The notes beneath the pieces are model-generated. The model was not told the origin of the DNA and did not search any database. It saw only the letters and a list, made by a program, of their open reading frames with translations. 64,000 nt of DNA from Undaria pinnatifida (Eukaryota; Sar; Phaeophyceae; Laminariales; Alariaceae): NCBI GenBank assembly GCA_012845835.1, contig JABAKD010000016.1:4825919-4889918 (forward strand), given 5' to 3'. The position numbers were made by a program, and so were the translations under genes. Of the stretch, positions 46,324 through 58,883 are shown one piece after another. Each line of letters starts with the position of its first letter. Positions within the stretch are counted from its first letter, which is position 1.

Positions 46324-46805
46324 TACATTTACCTGATTAGTCGTCGTTGGGGTTTCACGTTTTAACGTTGGGCTACTGATAAAGATTGGATACCTCCCCC
46401 CCTCCCAAAAAGCGACCAAAAAAAAAAAAATGTGACCTGTGGTTTCCCACAAGCTCTAGTTTACCAATGGTTGCGCCCATTAGCACATACTTCAAATTGA
46501 GCATGGACTCTTGTGATATGAAAAGTAGAAACCCGTGACCAGGCGAGTCAGGTACAACAAGTGTCAGGCGAGCAGGGTACAACCGTCAGGTGATCCAGAC
46601 ACAAAACGTATAAAAAAAGCCTCTGCTTCAATCACACGCTGGATCAAAAGACTCTGACCGACACGTGCTGAACAAGCATTGGCCAGGCTCTAGGCAACAA
46701 ATGGTTGCGCCCAACTAACACGGACTTCAAATTGAACACCGACACTTGTAACATGATCGTACGTACCTGGTAGACACCAGAAACCACGCGAGAGAAGTAC
46801 AAAAC

Positions 46806-47238
46806 GTCACGCCCGAGGACCAACGCCCGAATGGGTAGGGTGGACCGTAACTGGACCAAGTCCGGCGGAAGGCCATCTCCCATGGCCAGGGATTTTGTTA
46901 GTGGGTGAGCTTACGCAAGTCCCACACTACCCGGAAAGATGACATTCCGGGTGGCTACCTCCACCGAAACTGACCCTCAGGGGACAGGCCGGGTCGACAT
47001 ACACACGCATCCGTATACAACGGCAGCTTGCGCTGCCGGGGTTGTAACGAAGACCACTGATAGGGACAGCTTACGCTATACCTACGATGGGACCCGAAGG
47101 GTGCGCCAGCTTGCGTTGGGCTGCGAAAGCAACTGAGTTAAATCGACACACGACGCGTATGAAAATACGTGGAAGTGTGGTGAGCTAAAGCTTTATTTTT
47201 TCCCATCCGCCGGAGGATTAAAAGAAAAAAAAAAAAGT
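46806..47238 (+). mobile_element. 5'-truncated poly(A) retroposon family, copy 2
   Basis: The longest tidy copy, ending 'cccatccgccggaggatt' plus an A-rich tail. Shorter copies sharing the same 3' end are at 52490-52690 and 60420-60548, and a reverse copy at 61252-61340, a nested 5'-truncation series typical of LINE-type retroposition. Direct repeats of 'ggttgcgccca..acacttcaaattgag' type precede it at 46468 and 46702. Confidence 0.78.
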
Positions 47239-47489
47239 CAGGCGAGCCAGGCACGAACGTATTGAGTACAAACATTTATCCGCTTCAATCACACGCTGAA
47301 TCAAACTCGAGCAGCGCCCACTGAACAAGACCCGGCCAACGCTGCTCAGCTACTGCTGTATTGTAATAATCAGAGCACCCGTCCCGGCATAAACACAGAG
47401 CAGTACCGCTATTTTTGTAGTACCTGCACTGGCCGTATTCCCTCGGGTCCTTGGTATTTTTTTGTAATTTTAACTTCTTTAGGGCATGG

Positions 47490-48780
47490 GCCGACGTTCA
47501 CCAAGACCTGCAACGGTATACAGGCAACCACGAAAGCCTCGGCTCGGCTTTGGTAGCGGGGGAACCTGGCGTGGCCTGGCTGGTGATTCCTTCATTCACT
47601 GGAAACCCCGTGTAAGGTTGCGGTGATTCGTCATATTTTAAACACCGATGCCGATGAGTTTTAAACATTTGGCATGCGTGCGGAGGGCCGTGTGGGGCAT
47701 GCTTTACGCCGGCGACGCCGAAATTCACTCGAAATCGGCAGAGGGGCGAGCTAAAATGATGGCAGTCATTGTGACCGTCTTTGAAGCAAGCAGCAGGCCT
47801 CACGGTTTCGGAAAAACAGACGAGAGACCGTTCTGCTGCAAGCACGGGACCTTGCATCCCGCGCGCCTCTCGTCACCGAAGCAGCTGGACAGTGGTTGAA
47901 TCAGACAACGCAGTTTCTATACCTCGGCGGCGTTAGGCACGAAGACGCTGACCTCACGTTTGACATCAAGCGACGGGTCCGATTCAGGTCCGCTTCATAA
48001 GGGCATTGCTACAAGCGGTTCGGTCCAGGGCTATACGATGTCACGACCGCCTAGCTCAGCCAAGGTACGCCAGCTGAAGGCCGAGGTATATAGAGACCCT
48101 GCTGTACGGGTGTGTGACGTGGACCCTCAACGCGACTCACTACGACGAGCTCCGAAAGGCGCACCTCGAAGCCTTCCGGCGAGTCCATGGCATCCAGCGT
48201 CGTGCGGACCACACCATCTCTGGTATGCCAAGGGCTAAGGCCCTGAGGAAGACGAAATGCAAGAGCAACGAACCATCCGGAAACGGCGGCTCTTCTTCGC
48301 TCAAGAGGCAATGGTACAGCGAAACAAGAGGCGATTTACCCAGTCGGACGATTGCGCAGACAGACGATTGCGCGGACAGCCGGTGGAGAAAACCCGAGCC
48401 GATGGATAAAACGCGGGACCAGGTGCGCCATCGAACAACTGCATTACAACCCTGAGAGACGAACTCGCCGTTTTTCGATCCACCGCATGGTCAACGGAAG
48501 ATTTTCCAGTACGGACTTGAAACCGTACTGCTGTGGGCCCATGCAGCACAGAAGGCGGGCAAGAGGCATCGGGGGATCCTCGAAGCAGCCGAACGGTTCA
48601 TGGCCAGGTGGCACGTAGAGGAGGAAAATAGCTGGAAGTGCCACGCAGCCCGGATGCGTGGCCCACAAAGCCGGAAGGGCGGAGTGGGGAAACGGCCTTG
48701 AAAGAAAGGAGACCGCAGACAGGGTAGCAACGCACCAGGCTGACTAGGAGGTACACCACTGTCTACGTAACCTCAAGCTA
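47490..48780 (+). pseudogene. Decayed LINE (non-LTR) reverse transcriptase
   Basis: The 3' part of a non-LTR reverse transcriptase is recognisable across all three plus frames. Near 47690-47790 are VWGMLYAGDAEI and KMMAVIVTVFEA; at 47910 is FLYLGGVRHEDADLTFDIKR; around 48105-48180 are CVTWTLNATHYDEL and EAFRRVHGIQRR. The order (polymerase YxDD box, FLYLG segment, 'GC-TW' thumb motif) is that of LINE-type enzymes. The catalytic YADD box reads YAGD, and several frameshifts and stops break the frame. The 5' half (endonuclease, fingers) is not visible. Not functional as written. Confidence 0.82.
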
Positions 48781-49044
48781 CTGCGACTCTGTTTGGTTTA
48801 TTTTTTTGCTCGTTGGATTGCCCACTCCCCCTCTGGGGTGCAGTATGTACTACCGCCGCCGGTATGCAGGATCTTCCTGAACCGCTTTCCTCTTTTCCCT
48901 TTCATCCCTTATTTCCCTTTAGCTTAGCCCATTCTGTATTCCTTTTGGATACCCTTGGGGGCTATTGAGGCGATGGTGTCGGTACGGACACGGCCTTCGA
49001 ATATACAGCGAGTAGAGGACAGACCAGGCAGCAATGCTTCTAAT

Positions 49045-49300
49045 CGTCTAGCAGTTGCACTCGGAAGCCAGTTTGGGTGCTGCCCCGACGCCGGCTAGGT
49101 GTGGTATCATCGCCTTTGTTTCCGCTTCTTTGCTTGCTTGATCATCAAGTTTCGTGTTTTTATTCGGAACCCTCTAGCAGTTGCACTCGGAAGCCAGCTT
49201 GGGTGCTGCCGCGACGCCGGCTGGGTGTGGTGGTATCATCTCCTTTGTTTCCGTTTCTTTGCTTGCTTAATTATTGAGTTTCGTGTTTTTATTCGGCACG
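49045..49300 (+). repeat. Tandem duplication of about 127 bp
   Basis: Two copies of 'ctagcagttgcactcggaag' to 'gagtttcgtgtttttattcgg' lie head to tail. Confidence 0.92.
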
Positions 49301-49519
49301 GGGGCGAAGAAGACGGTATTGGCGCCACTGCGGTCAGACACAGTCAGTGTTCGGGTGATAACATCATGCGGCAATGCTCCTACTCGTACAACACCAGTAG
49401 GGTCAAGTCGAAACCCAACACGGTTGAGTGGAGCTTCCCACTTTTTCGACAACATGGTTGACGCACACTGTGTACGAGCCGAAGGGGATTTCACCCTACA
49501 TTGGTTGGTTGGTTGCGTT

Positions 49520-49560
49520 TCATTGGGTTAGAGTTGGGGTTAGGGTTAGGTTTTATATAA
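49520..49560 (+). repeat. Short telomere-like TTAGGG stretch
   Basis: 'gggttagagttggggttagg' followed by gttaggt, a degenerate TTAGGG run. Confidence 0.65.
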
Positions 49561-49854
49561 TTTCAAGACTGTCAACCATTTTCTCGGAAAAGCGGTAGAA
49601 GGGCTGCTCCCGATGTTGGTTGGATGGCGTCATCTGCTGCGTTGCTACTATTATTTTTTATTTTTATTTTTATTATATTTTTTTTGCACACTTTTACTTT
49701 AATAGTAGTTGCTGGCTGGCTGTTGTGTTTTTTTTTTTCTTTAATTTTGGTCGTGTCGTCCTGTTCCCCTCTCGTTTCTATTCCTTGTTCCTTTTCCTTT
49801 TCGTGCATCTTATGTCTCATTCGTTTTTGTTTTGTTTTTTTAACGCAAATAGTC

Positions 49855-50520
49855 TGATGTGCTGGCTTGCAGATTCTTTTGCCCGCGTGTTCATTGCGGT
49901 TGGCATTGCTTGGCCAAATCACCTTGCTGTAGTTGCGATGCGCATCTTTGCCTGGTAGTTTGTGACAACAGACCTCGTCTCTCTGTATTTTTTTCATTCC
50001 ATTTATTATCTTCGCGCACTTCTTTCCCTTCTCCCCTCCCTAAACCTGAAACGTAACTTAACTCTAGAGTCACTGCTGTTGTCGCTGTTGTTGTTCTCAC
50101 ATTAACTCGTATAATCAAGTCCGTGGTCACAGGACAGGCTCCAAGTCACTCTGGAGCTGAGGAATATCCCTAACCAGGCTCTACTTCCCCCTCCCCACCA
50201 CGGCACGTGCCTTGATTTATATCGCAGGGATAACTTAGCCCTTTCTTCCCTCGTCGAATCTCATCAAAATGCGGCTTTCTTTATTGTCATTTTCCTTTTA
50301 ACCCCCCCCCCCCCCCTTTTCGTTGCAAACATTCTCGTGTGCTGGCTTGCATCTTTTCTTGCTCACGTGTTCATTGCGGTTCATTGCATGGCCAAATCAC
50401 ATTTTTTGCTATATTTGCTATAGTTGCTTTAGTTGCTATATTTGCTATATTTGCTATATTTGCAATGTTGTTGTTGTTGGGCTCCAGTCGCTCTGGACCT
50501 GAAGAATACCCCAGGGAAAA
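49855..50520 (+). repeat. Duplicated block 'gtgctggcttgca..cgtgttcattgcgg'
   Basis: The segment at 49858-49925 is repeated at 50338-50405. Each is followed by an irregular spacer and a version of the 'cacaggacaggctcc..cactctgga' repeat. 50405-50470 is a (ttgctata)n microsatellite. Confidence 0.7.
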
Positions 50521-50559
50521 ACACAAACAAACCAAAGGTGGTACACACATTGTCCCCCC

Positions 50560-50945
50560 CCCCCCCCTTTCCCCCACCTCCAACCCCGCTCCCTTTTGAT
50601 CAAAACCAGGCCCCCACGTCCTTCAAAACTCCGCCCTCCCCTCACCGGTTATTCGACTTACAGGATTCACTTGATAAACGGATGCATTTCCTTCCACAGC
50701 TGTCAGATTTTGTCCCCCTCAAAAACGGGTTTTATAGTTTCCGCGCACAGACTGACTAACATCACCCTGTTGACCCTGATAGCTACACTCTGTAGTTGCA
50801 AGGGGAGTCGCCGACCTATATCTTTAGTGAGGACACACAACCCGTAATACGCGCGATCAGAGTATCACGCACAGCTTGCAAAGATGAGTTTCGACAAAAT
50901 CTTCGATCTCTCAGCTGGAGTGTATTTTCATTTTCTATAATATAT
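50560..50945 (+). repeat. Dispersed repeat with C-tract, 'ggagtcgccgacctatat' family
   Basis: The fullest plus-oriented copy: C-tract, 'actccgccctcccctcaccg', 'tgtcagattttgtcccc', 'gaccctgatagctac', 'gtcgccgacctatat', 'gcacagcttgcaaagatgag' and 'ctcagctggagtgtattttc'. The inverse arrangement is at 61612-61935. Confidence 0.75.
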
Positions 50946-51004
50946 CACAACTGACGCAATTCATGCCCACCCTATACGAGTATATATACATATATATTTT
51001 CACA

Positions 51005-51145
51005 CACATCTACTTTCCAGCTTCTGGACAAGCCGTGATCACAGGTGTCGTCCCTTCCCCCCGGTTCTTGCCTTCAATTTTTATCGCGCATAGGGTTTAG
51101 GAATCCCACTGCTCGTCGATTTTTCATCGAGTGTTGCTGTATACC
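51005..51145 (-). mobile_element. SINE body fragment
   Basis: Matches the body of the SINE at 6520-6813 over 'acttccagcttctggacaag' type words through 'gctcgtcgatttttcatcga'; the head is absent. Confidence 0.6.
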
Positions 51146-51934
51146 GGGGGTATGAGGCATCAGTACCGACATTGGTTGTGCTGGACGTACATGGGTGGCA
51201 AGATCCGTTCAATGTGAAGAACACATACATACGTGATGGGCTATATACTATACGTGTAGTAGTTGAATTAGAATTTAAGACTTTACTACAAGGTATTAAT
51301 ACCAAGATTTCGTGACCCAATTGATCAAAACCACCCAATCTGAAAAGTTGAAGCCTATTATACAAAAATATATACGTATATATACTTCGTATATATGAAT
51401 CAAGGTCGCGGGCAGTACTTGCACCACGGTCAAAGTTCGCCCTCTTTTCTTGGGCGCTATAGTTTCAAACGTACGTACGTATGCATACGCATGTACTTTT
51501 CCCGCGCAGAGTTAGTGAAGGACCAAAAGCGATCAAACAAAGCCATCCCGTTGACGCTTCGTGCTGCTCCTGATATCATATCTTGTCTAGTTTTTTCTTG
51601 CTTTTCTTGTCTTATTGTTCTCTTTGCTTGCCTTTTTTCGTCTTGTTTCGTTTTTCTTCTCGTTTCTTTCCTTTCCTTTATCTTCTTTTCTTTTCTTTGT
51701 TTCTTTTTCTCCAATTGACTTATGCCTGTCGTGCGCATGCGTAGTGATAGATACTACGTGTAATATATACGTGGTAGTCTTACTTGGGTGGCAATCGGAA
51801 TACTGTATTTGGTTTCTCCAGGCGTGAGTGGTGAGACGCACGCACCGGCCTGGACCTGGCACATCGTAGACTGACTCCCGATTTCACTTTTATATGTTTC
51901 TGGTGGAGGCATGAATTGCTTCAGCTGTGATATA

Positions 51935-52075
51935 TGCGTGTACCACCTTGGGTTGTGTGTGTTCTTCCCTGGGGTATTCCTCAGCTCCAGAGTGACTGGA
52001 GCCTGTCCTGAGACCACGGACTTGATTATGCGAGTTAATGTGAGAACAATAACAACAACAATCCCGCTGACATTT
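51935..52075 (-). repeat. Dispersed repeat 'aagtccgtggtcacaggaca', inverted copy
   Basis: Reverse complement of the block at 43615-43715 and 50095-50170, with 'ctccagagtgactggagcct'. Confidence 0.8.
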
Positions 52076-52489
52076 TGTGCTTTCATCGTTGTACTTGTAT
52101 GATATCATACTGACTGTTTTCTTCTGGTTTTCTTTTTTCCCTCGATGCAATATGCAACTTGTTTTGAGTCGCTGATTTAAGTGCGCATCGTACGACCATT
52201 GAGAGCTTCGTCGGCTTTTCGTATGCAGTTCTCTTCGCATTTTGCATATATCACATGCACTTGATACAGCAGTAGCGGGGCCTGTATAAGGCGGTGCAGT
52301 AGTGCGAAGGAATTTCGGCCGCACTATATCGAGAGGCTGCCCTATTCGTGCAGGCACTTAGTTGCAGAGTTACAGTCGTGCCAACTGATTTCGACTGCTC
52401 TGTATCGGGTGACCGCCTTATATTATAACCGCCTCATATAGACCCCACCACGAGTCTAGGACTAATCACACTTGCATTTGCAAGGCATT

Positions 52490-52690
52490 TTCTCTGAATA
52501 GTAACGGGGACTGCTGATAGGGACAGCTCGTGCTATGGCTTTTGCGGGAACCGAAGGACACGCCAGCTAGCGCCGGATTGCGAATGTAATTGAGTTAAAT
52601 CAAATCGACACACGACGTGTGTGAAAATACGTGGAAGTGTGGTGAGCTTAAGCTTTATTTTTCGCCGTCCGCCGAAGGATAAATATATAT
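52490..52690 (+). mobile_element. 5'-truncated poly(A) retroposon family, copy 3
   Basis: Starts within 'ggactgctgatagggacagc' and ends 'gccgaaggata' followed by (at)n instead of a clean A-tail. Confidence 0.72.
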
Positions 52691-53124
52691 ATATATATAA
52701 ATATGTACAAGTTTACATTTATCTGTTTTCGTAGTTTGCGATCAGAGCTGGTACGTCTGTTTCAGGTCGAACGAATAATCCCAGGTACGCACAAGGTATT
52801 AACTAAACTTTCGAAAATAATGTACCAGGCGCCAGAAAATAATCTTCGTCCTTTTGCACCCATTTCCTTCCTCTCACCTCCTGCTCCTCCTGTTCGCTCG
52901 GGGCTCTGAGCTTGGTCACTCGCCCGGGCGCCGTCAAGACGAAGCCATCTCCCGCCTTCGCCGCTCTCTGAACTGACCATCCCGACCCCACCGTCATCGC
53001 TCGCTTTGGCTCGCTGTCACCCTTCTTCTTGAACTGGCTTAATGTTGTCCCCTGTACGACCGACGGGCAGGCCGGCAGACGAATGGATCGACCGACCGCG
53101 CAATCGAGATGCGCAGCAGAGGGA

Positions 53125-53800
53125 TATATTTTAGGGTTAGGGTTGCGTTGAGGGGCGGGGTTCCTGTTGGGTTGTCCCCTGCGCGAGCGAGACAGCGACC
53201 AATCCACAGACCGACCGACTGACAGACCGACCGACCGACTGCGAATACGCGGCAGAGGATTGTAGGGTTAGGGTTGGGTGGAGGGTTAGGGTCGGGGATA
53301 AGGTTGGGAATTCGGCTAGGGTTGGGTTAGGGTTGGGTTAGGGTTGGGTGCGCAACAGAAGATTAGGGACATGATTTTACCGACCGAGCAATCTACAGGC
53401 CGACAGACGGACAGATCGGACGACCACATATAAGCCGAAGAGGGATTACAGGGTTGGAGTTGGAATTGGGATACGTCGTTCCCTGTGCGACCGACAGACC
53501 AATTTAGGGACAAAGTTGATTTTACCGACCGACCAATCTACAAACCAACAGACAGACAGACCGACCGACCACGTATACTTAGCAGAGGAATATAGTCTAT
53601 ATAGGTAGGTTGGGGCTGGGGCTGGAATTTGGGATACGTCGTCCCCTGTGCGACCGACAGACAAATCCACAGACCGACAGACAGACGGATCGACGGACCG
53701 CATATACTTAGCAGCGTTGTAAGCTTAGGGTTGGGTTTAGGACTAAGAGACCGGATTGGGGCTAGGGTTGGCATGGGGGTTAGGTTGTCCCCTGAAGCAG
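53125..53800 (+). repeat. TTAGGG-like array alternating with GACCGACC units
   Basis: Blocks of ttagggttagggttggg alternate with 'cagaccgaccgaccg' and 'tgtcccctgtgcgaccgaca' segments at a period of about 130-200 bp, four to five times. Confidence 0.88.
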
Positions 53801-54261
53801 CTTGTACCTTGTATCATACCTCGTACACTGCTGTTTCACGTGGCGTAGCATACACCTCTTGTACAAAAATTGCCAAAATAACCTCAAAATAAATGGCTAA
53901 AATATATATACCTCGTACTTGTACAGGAAATGGGATTGTACCGGATATCGTACAAACAAAACATGTTGGTATCACTCAAAATCACAAATCAATAGTGAGA
54001 TAAAAAAAAGGCACATCACTATCATCATCACAAAAGGTTTCGGCACAAGTGTCGATCTCACAGATCAGGCCTCTTCTTACCCACGAAATCAGTCGTATTG
54101 AAAAGGAACTGGTATTCCAGTGTACTTCTCACTAGTGTAGACTGTTCCCAAAACGTGACTGGAGCAGATCTCTCATCATTCCGGCAATAGCTCTCAGCCA
54201 ACCAGTCAAAAAACAGCAATCACCCATCAACAATCAAAAACGTCCCCTGTCGGTTTAACCT

Positions 54262-54350
54262 ACTGCCTCTACTACTGGAAACCCGTTTTGAGGGACAAAT
54301 TACTTGGAATTATTGTAGGGAGGGTTTTTCGGGCTCTGAAGGGGTCAACA
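54262..54350 (-). repeat. Dispersed repeat 'aattttgtcccc', inverted copy
   Basis: Complement of the block at 6830-6915: 'ggaaacccgttttgagggac', 'aaattacttgga'. Confidence 0.65.
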
Positions 54351-54489
54351 ATCCAATAGTAGAGCACGAAGCGGAGGCTACCTGGGCCGTAGCTCCACCA
54401 CCATCGTGTACGCGCAATGTGGTAAATCGCACTGCAAAGCCGCTCACGGAAAGACGACAGAGCAAAGCCACGTATGAGATAATGCTATA

Positions 54490-54640
54490 TATACACTGTA
54501 GTTGCAAGGTGAGTCGCCGACCTATATCCTTAATGAGGACACACAACCCGTAATGCGCGCGATCGGATTATCACACACAGCTTGCGACGACGAATTTCGA
54601 AAAAATCTCCGGTCTCACAGCTGGAGTGTATTTTCATTTT
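54490..54640 (+). repeat. Dispersed repeat 'ggagtcgccgacctatat' family, 3' part
   Basis: 'tagttgcaaggtgagtcgcc' through 'cacagctggagtgtattttc', lacking the C-tract side. Confidence 0.75.
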
Positions 54641-55369
54641 TATAATAATATACAAACAGTAAGACAAGGGATCATAGCGCCCATAGGAGCACGGGCTCGA
54701 ACACATCCTCGGCTCCGCGCTCTACTACTTTGCAGCAGCAGTTACCACTCTGCGCGTATCGTACGAGCTTCTTGCGTTCAAGACGAGCCACGACATTTTT
54801 TTTTTTTTTTTACCCTGACCCAAAAGCCCATGCTACCAAGTGTGCGTCGCGGGTGCAAATAATCCAAATAACCTGCCACATAATTTGATTATAATACTTC
54901 CAAGTATCTGTAATATTTACTGCTAAAACCACCCACACGACCAAAACTGCGGACTGCAAACAATACCATTACAGTACGCCACTGCTGATACATGAATAGT
55001 ATACACCACCGTTACCAACACCAGCATCACTGCCAGTATTACTACCGTACTACTATTAATATTAGTAATACTACCAACACCGCGCTACTACCACAAAACT
55101 ATTGCTCTATTTACCGTCCACTATTGGCCGGGTACAGGGCACGCGAATACCCCATCAAGCCATCCAATACCCCTTACTACGCACAGCAGTACGCACATGA
55201 ACACAGAGTTGTAACATGTATCAGGGAGCAGGTACGATATGCGGTAACGACGGGTACAGGGCACAAGAACACTCAACAATAAAATCTCCCTATACCCCTC
55301 ACTACGTACAACAGTATGCACATGGACACGGAAGCACCGCGTTATACCGCTGTTGTATGGACGAATACC

Positions 55370-55595
55370 GCACAAGATGAGGTACGAATACCGCCCAGGA
55401 TAAGGTACGCATACCGCACAGGATAAGGTAAGCATACCGCCCAGGATAAGGTACGAACACCGCCCAGGATAAGGTAAGCATACCGCACAGGATAAGGTAC
55501 GAAAAACGCACAGGGTAAGGTACGCACACCGCACAGGATAAGGTACGAATACCGCACAGGATCACAGGATACCAGGAGAGTGCCCGCCCAACCAC
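55370..55595 (+). repeat. About 22-bp tandem repeat, AGGATAAGGTACGAATACCGCAC
   Basis: Nine to ten near-identical units with alternating 'cacagg' and 'cccagg' variants. Minus frames reading repeated P-Y-x-x-x-Y-L-I-L are artefacts. Confidence 0.92.
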
Positions 55596-55599
55596 TCTT

Positions 55600-57870
55600 A
55601 CGTATCCTCTCCAAAGCACGCAATCTCCACGCAGCTTCCGGCCATCCATGGTACCGATCACTCACAACTCACAACTCACAACCCGCCTGGCACAACCTGC
55701 TAGGTTTAACCCGATTTGTTCAAGCCTTTTGCACGCCTTTTGTTAAAGAAAGCCCACCGAAACATCTAAATATATTCGCATCAACAAAATACGAAGTACA
55801 GGGTACGACCACGAGTACAAACCACAGCAGTAAATGGTGCTGCAGTTGGATTGGCTTTCTACTGCTGTCTGTATGTATGTACGGGTCGGCTGGCTATACT
55901 ACATAGTTATTCCCTGAACTAAGCACTGCAGTTTTCTATTCCGCCGCACCGGTCAAGCCTTGCCCCGGTTTTAGATCGATATCTTCATTACATTTCGTGC
56001 AAGAAATAATAAAATGAACGCCTTAAATGTTCAAGAATACATTTACAGAGTCTGATACAGCAGCAGCAATAGCAGCCACACCACCGCCAATCCGGCACCA
56101 GTAGAACATCCAGGACAATCTTACGTGCCGAATCTCGGACTGTTGGCGACAAGAGAGACGCAGTGTCGTAAATAACTCGCATATAATACGACGACTAATA
56201 TATTACTTACCTAATAGGCCTCACAGTAGTACTATTAATATAAGAGTAGCATGAAATATTAATAGGGCACATCTAGGCTGAATGCTGTCACCAATGGGGG
56301 GGGGCGGGGGGGGCACTCGTGGGTTCCTCCAAGACGTACGCCGAAGATATACGTAGCAGGTAGGTACCAGGTACAGCAGCACCCTGTACAATGCTGCACT
56401 ACTCGTAGCTATGCCGTGCATGTCGCCACGCCAACATGCCAGCTGTCCACAGGCTGCTATCTTACCAATAAATGCTACCTGTAACCCGCCGCGGATGTTC
56501 GTTGGGGCGGTCATTTTTTGTCATCTTAGCCCGTAGTATGCCAGTACATGCATGTTTATATCACACCGGCACCATGTACCAGGTATATATGATCGTAACA
56601 GGTATGTACCGTTCAACGTTAGTTAGTCTCGCCCCTGCCGAGCAGCGATAAGCCAAGGCCTAAGGACGATCGCACCGCCACCGTAAAATCTGCTATAAAT
56701 AAACAATTACTTAACGGTAGACTTGACAAAAACACAAACAACACAAGACAACAACCCAACCCAAATAACAAACCACCGGTTGGCGTTTCGTCAAAATGCA
56801 AGAATGCCAGTTACATGACAGCAAGCAACCAGTTATCTACAAGCACTAGAACGCGTGATGCTGCCGCTGACGTTCGCTGGGACAGCCATTGCAAGATAGG
56901 ATAACAGGCACCAGGGTAAGCAAGCGCCATGCCACGCACAACGCGTAAGATAACACACACACCCGGAATAAATCCCAGCCTAAACTCCTAGACAACGGGG
57001 AGAGCGCACACGCCAAGCCATGCGTGTATGGAAAGAAGGCGTCGATACATTTCCAAAGCGACATTTTTTACTGCGTGTTTTGCCACCCAAGTTCTGGACA
57101 ATAACAGGGGGCCGAAAATCTTCCCTGGGGGTTTTGTCTTCCGTGTTACACTGCATACAGCATACAACACTATTAACACTATATAAGGATCCCCCATGAA
57201 GGCGGTAGTGTGCGAGAGCAATATGAACGCCTTATTGGGGCAAGCCGCCTCATTCATGCCAGGTTGCGAGTGAAATTCCCCAGTCGCGCCAAGAGATTTT
57301 ACACGCCTGATATCGGGATACCGCCTCATTCACACCGCCCTATTCCGGGACCGCTACTGAGCGGTACACCGCCACCTGAAGAGCTGTGCGCTGCGACTTT
57401 AGCCATTAGTATGAAAGAATAGAGCACGTAGATAGCAGTTAGAATACATAGTATTTTTCGATTTTCAAGGCTAGCTAGTATAATGGCCACAATCGTTTCT
57501 CGGGGGTGCCAACCATCCAAGTCATTAATAGAGGGTTTCCTAACTTGTCGGGAAGCTTGTTCAAGTTCAATGCGGGATGCAGTCACTCCGTCACTCGTAA
57601 TATTTACTAATACCCCGTTTAGAAAAATGCACGCCCAGTTTTTGGGAATGCTGCCGCCCGTGGCAATGCTGTCGCAACGTAAGACCAGAATCACAACGAT
57701 TTTCCATATCGATCACCCTCTCATTACTCTGTCACGGAAGCTTGACAACACGGAACCTGTACCAAAAACGATAGACGGTAGGTACCTCTCAAACATCAAG
57801 AGTAAGTGCATATTCGGTACTGGTGTATAAATATGTCGTTGGGTAGAGCAGAACGTGTTTTGTTCGATGT
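55600..57870. other. Largely unassigned sequence
   Basis: 57195-57360 belongs to a 'gcggt..accgcc' fold-back type sequence also seen at 52280-52430 and 25310-25460. A minus-strand frame 57326-57694 has protein-like composition but no recognised motif. Three TACC(A/T)GGTA-type words lie near 56365-56585. No gene is supported. Confidence 0.35.
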
Positions 57871-57874
57871 GAAC

Positions 57875-57876
<2 letters not shown>

Positions 57877-57922
<46 letters not shown>
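57877..57922 (+). repeat. CAA microsatellite
   Basis: About fifteen perfect caa units at the start of the first copy of the 171-bp duplication. Confidence 0.95.
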
Positions 57923-57923
<1 letters not shown>

Positions 57924-58250
57924 CTCGCGCGACTATAACCGTCGACATGAACAGCAGTGCAGTCGTGCAATCCAATGTCCACATCTCAAGCATATGTCGC
58001 CATCGTCATTAATCAAGACAAAATCGCTGACGTCGAACGTACTCTTCGTAGAGTCGAGCACCATAATAATACATACGATACAACAGAACAACAACTCGCG
58101 CGACTACAAGTATAACCGTCGACATGCACAGCAGTGCAGTCGTGCAGCCCAATGTCCACATCTCGAGCATATGTCGCCATCGTCATCAATCAAGACAGAA
58201 TCGCTGAGGTCGAACGTACTCTTCGTAGAGTCTCGAGTATCATAGTCATA
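57915..58250 (+). repeat. Direct duplication of about 171 bp
   Basis: 'actcgcgcgacta..taaccgtcgacatg' to 'cgtactcttcgtagagtc' is present twice (57922-58065 and 58095-58235) with over 90 percent identity by eye. Only the first copy has the expanded CAA tract. Confidence 0.88.
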
Positions 58251-58883
58251 CATTAGTACATCATATGCGAACCGTTCGTGATTAGTGTGCGGATACCAGG
58301 GGTCTCTATGACAGCACCAGCGCTGGCGCGAGCAGGCAGATAAACAGAACCCGTACCGCGAACACAAAAAACAAATACATCCCGATTATCCGATTATCGG
58401 AGCATCTTCTCTCACACGATCGGAGCATTTTTATTGATTTTTACGTCTAATCGCGTATCCTCGTTATAAAAAAAATATGGTTGGGATAGAATAAGGTGAA
58501 AGAAAATTGAAAATTCCACGGACGCTTCTCGTTTCGCAAGTTTTGGTCGATATATGTTCATATTTTACCCATTTCCGAGAAAAACTGACGCTGTCCGCTC
58601 CGTCCAAGAGGTTCAGGTTTGCTCTCTTTGACTCCTTCCGACAGTTTCATCGTTTTCCAAGCATTGCGAATTTGAAATATGTATCAGGTACATTGTAATT
58701 TTGTCAATGAAATTCTCACATCTTCATCTTTTTTTGTTCGCTTATTCTTCATCTTTTCTTTGTTCCGCTTACCCTGGTACAAAAAAATGCCAGGAAACAC
58801 GGAAAATTAGGAAATATAAGCCGCGTCCCAAATAAACACGAGAAAAAAGGGAACATGTAACAGCAGTGTACAAAGAAAATAGA

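Noticed and set aside
57326-57694. Minus-strand frame of 122 codons
   Set aside because: Composition looks protein-like, but an equally long plus-strand frame overlaps it, part lies in a repeat, and no family could be named.
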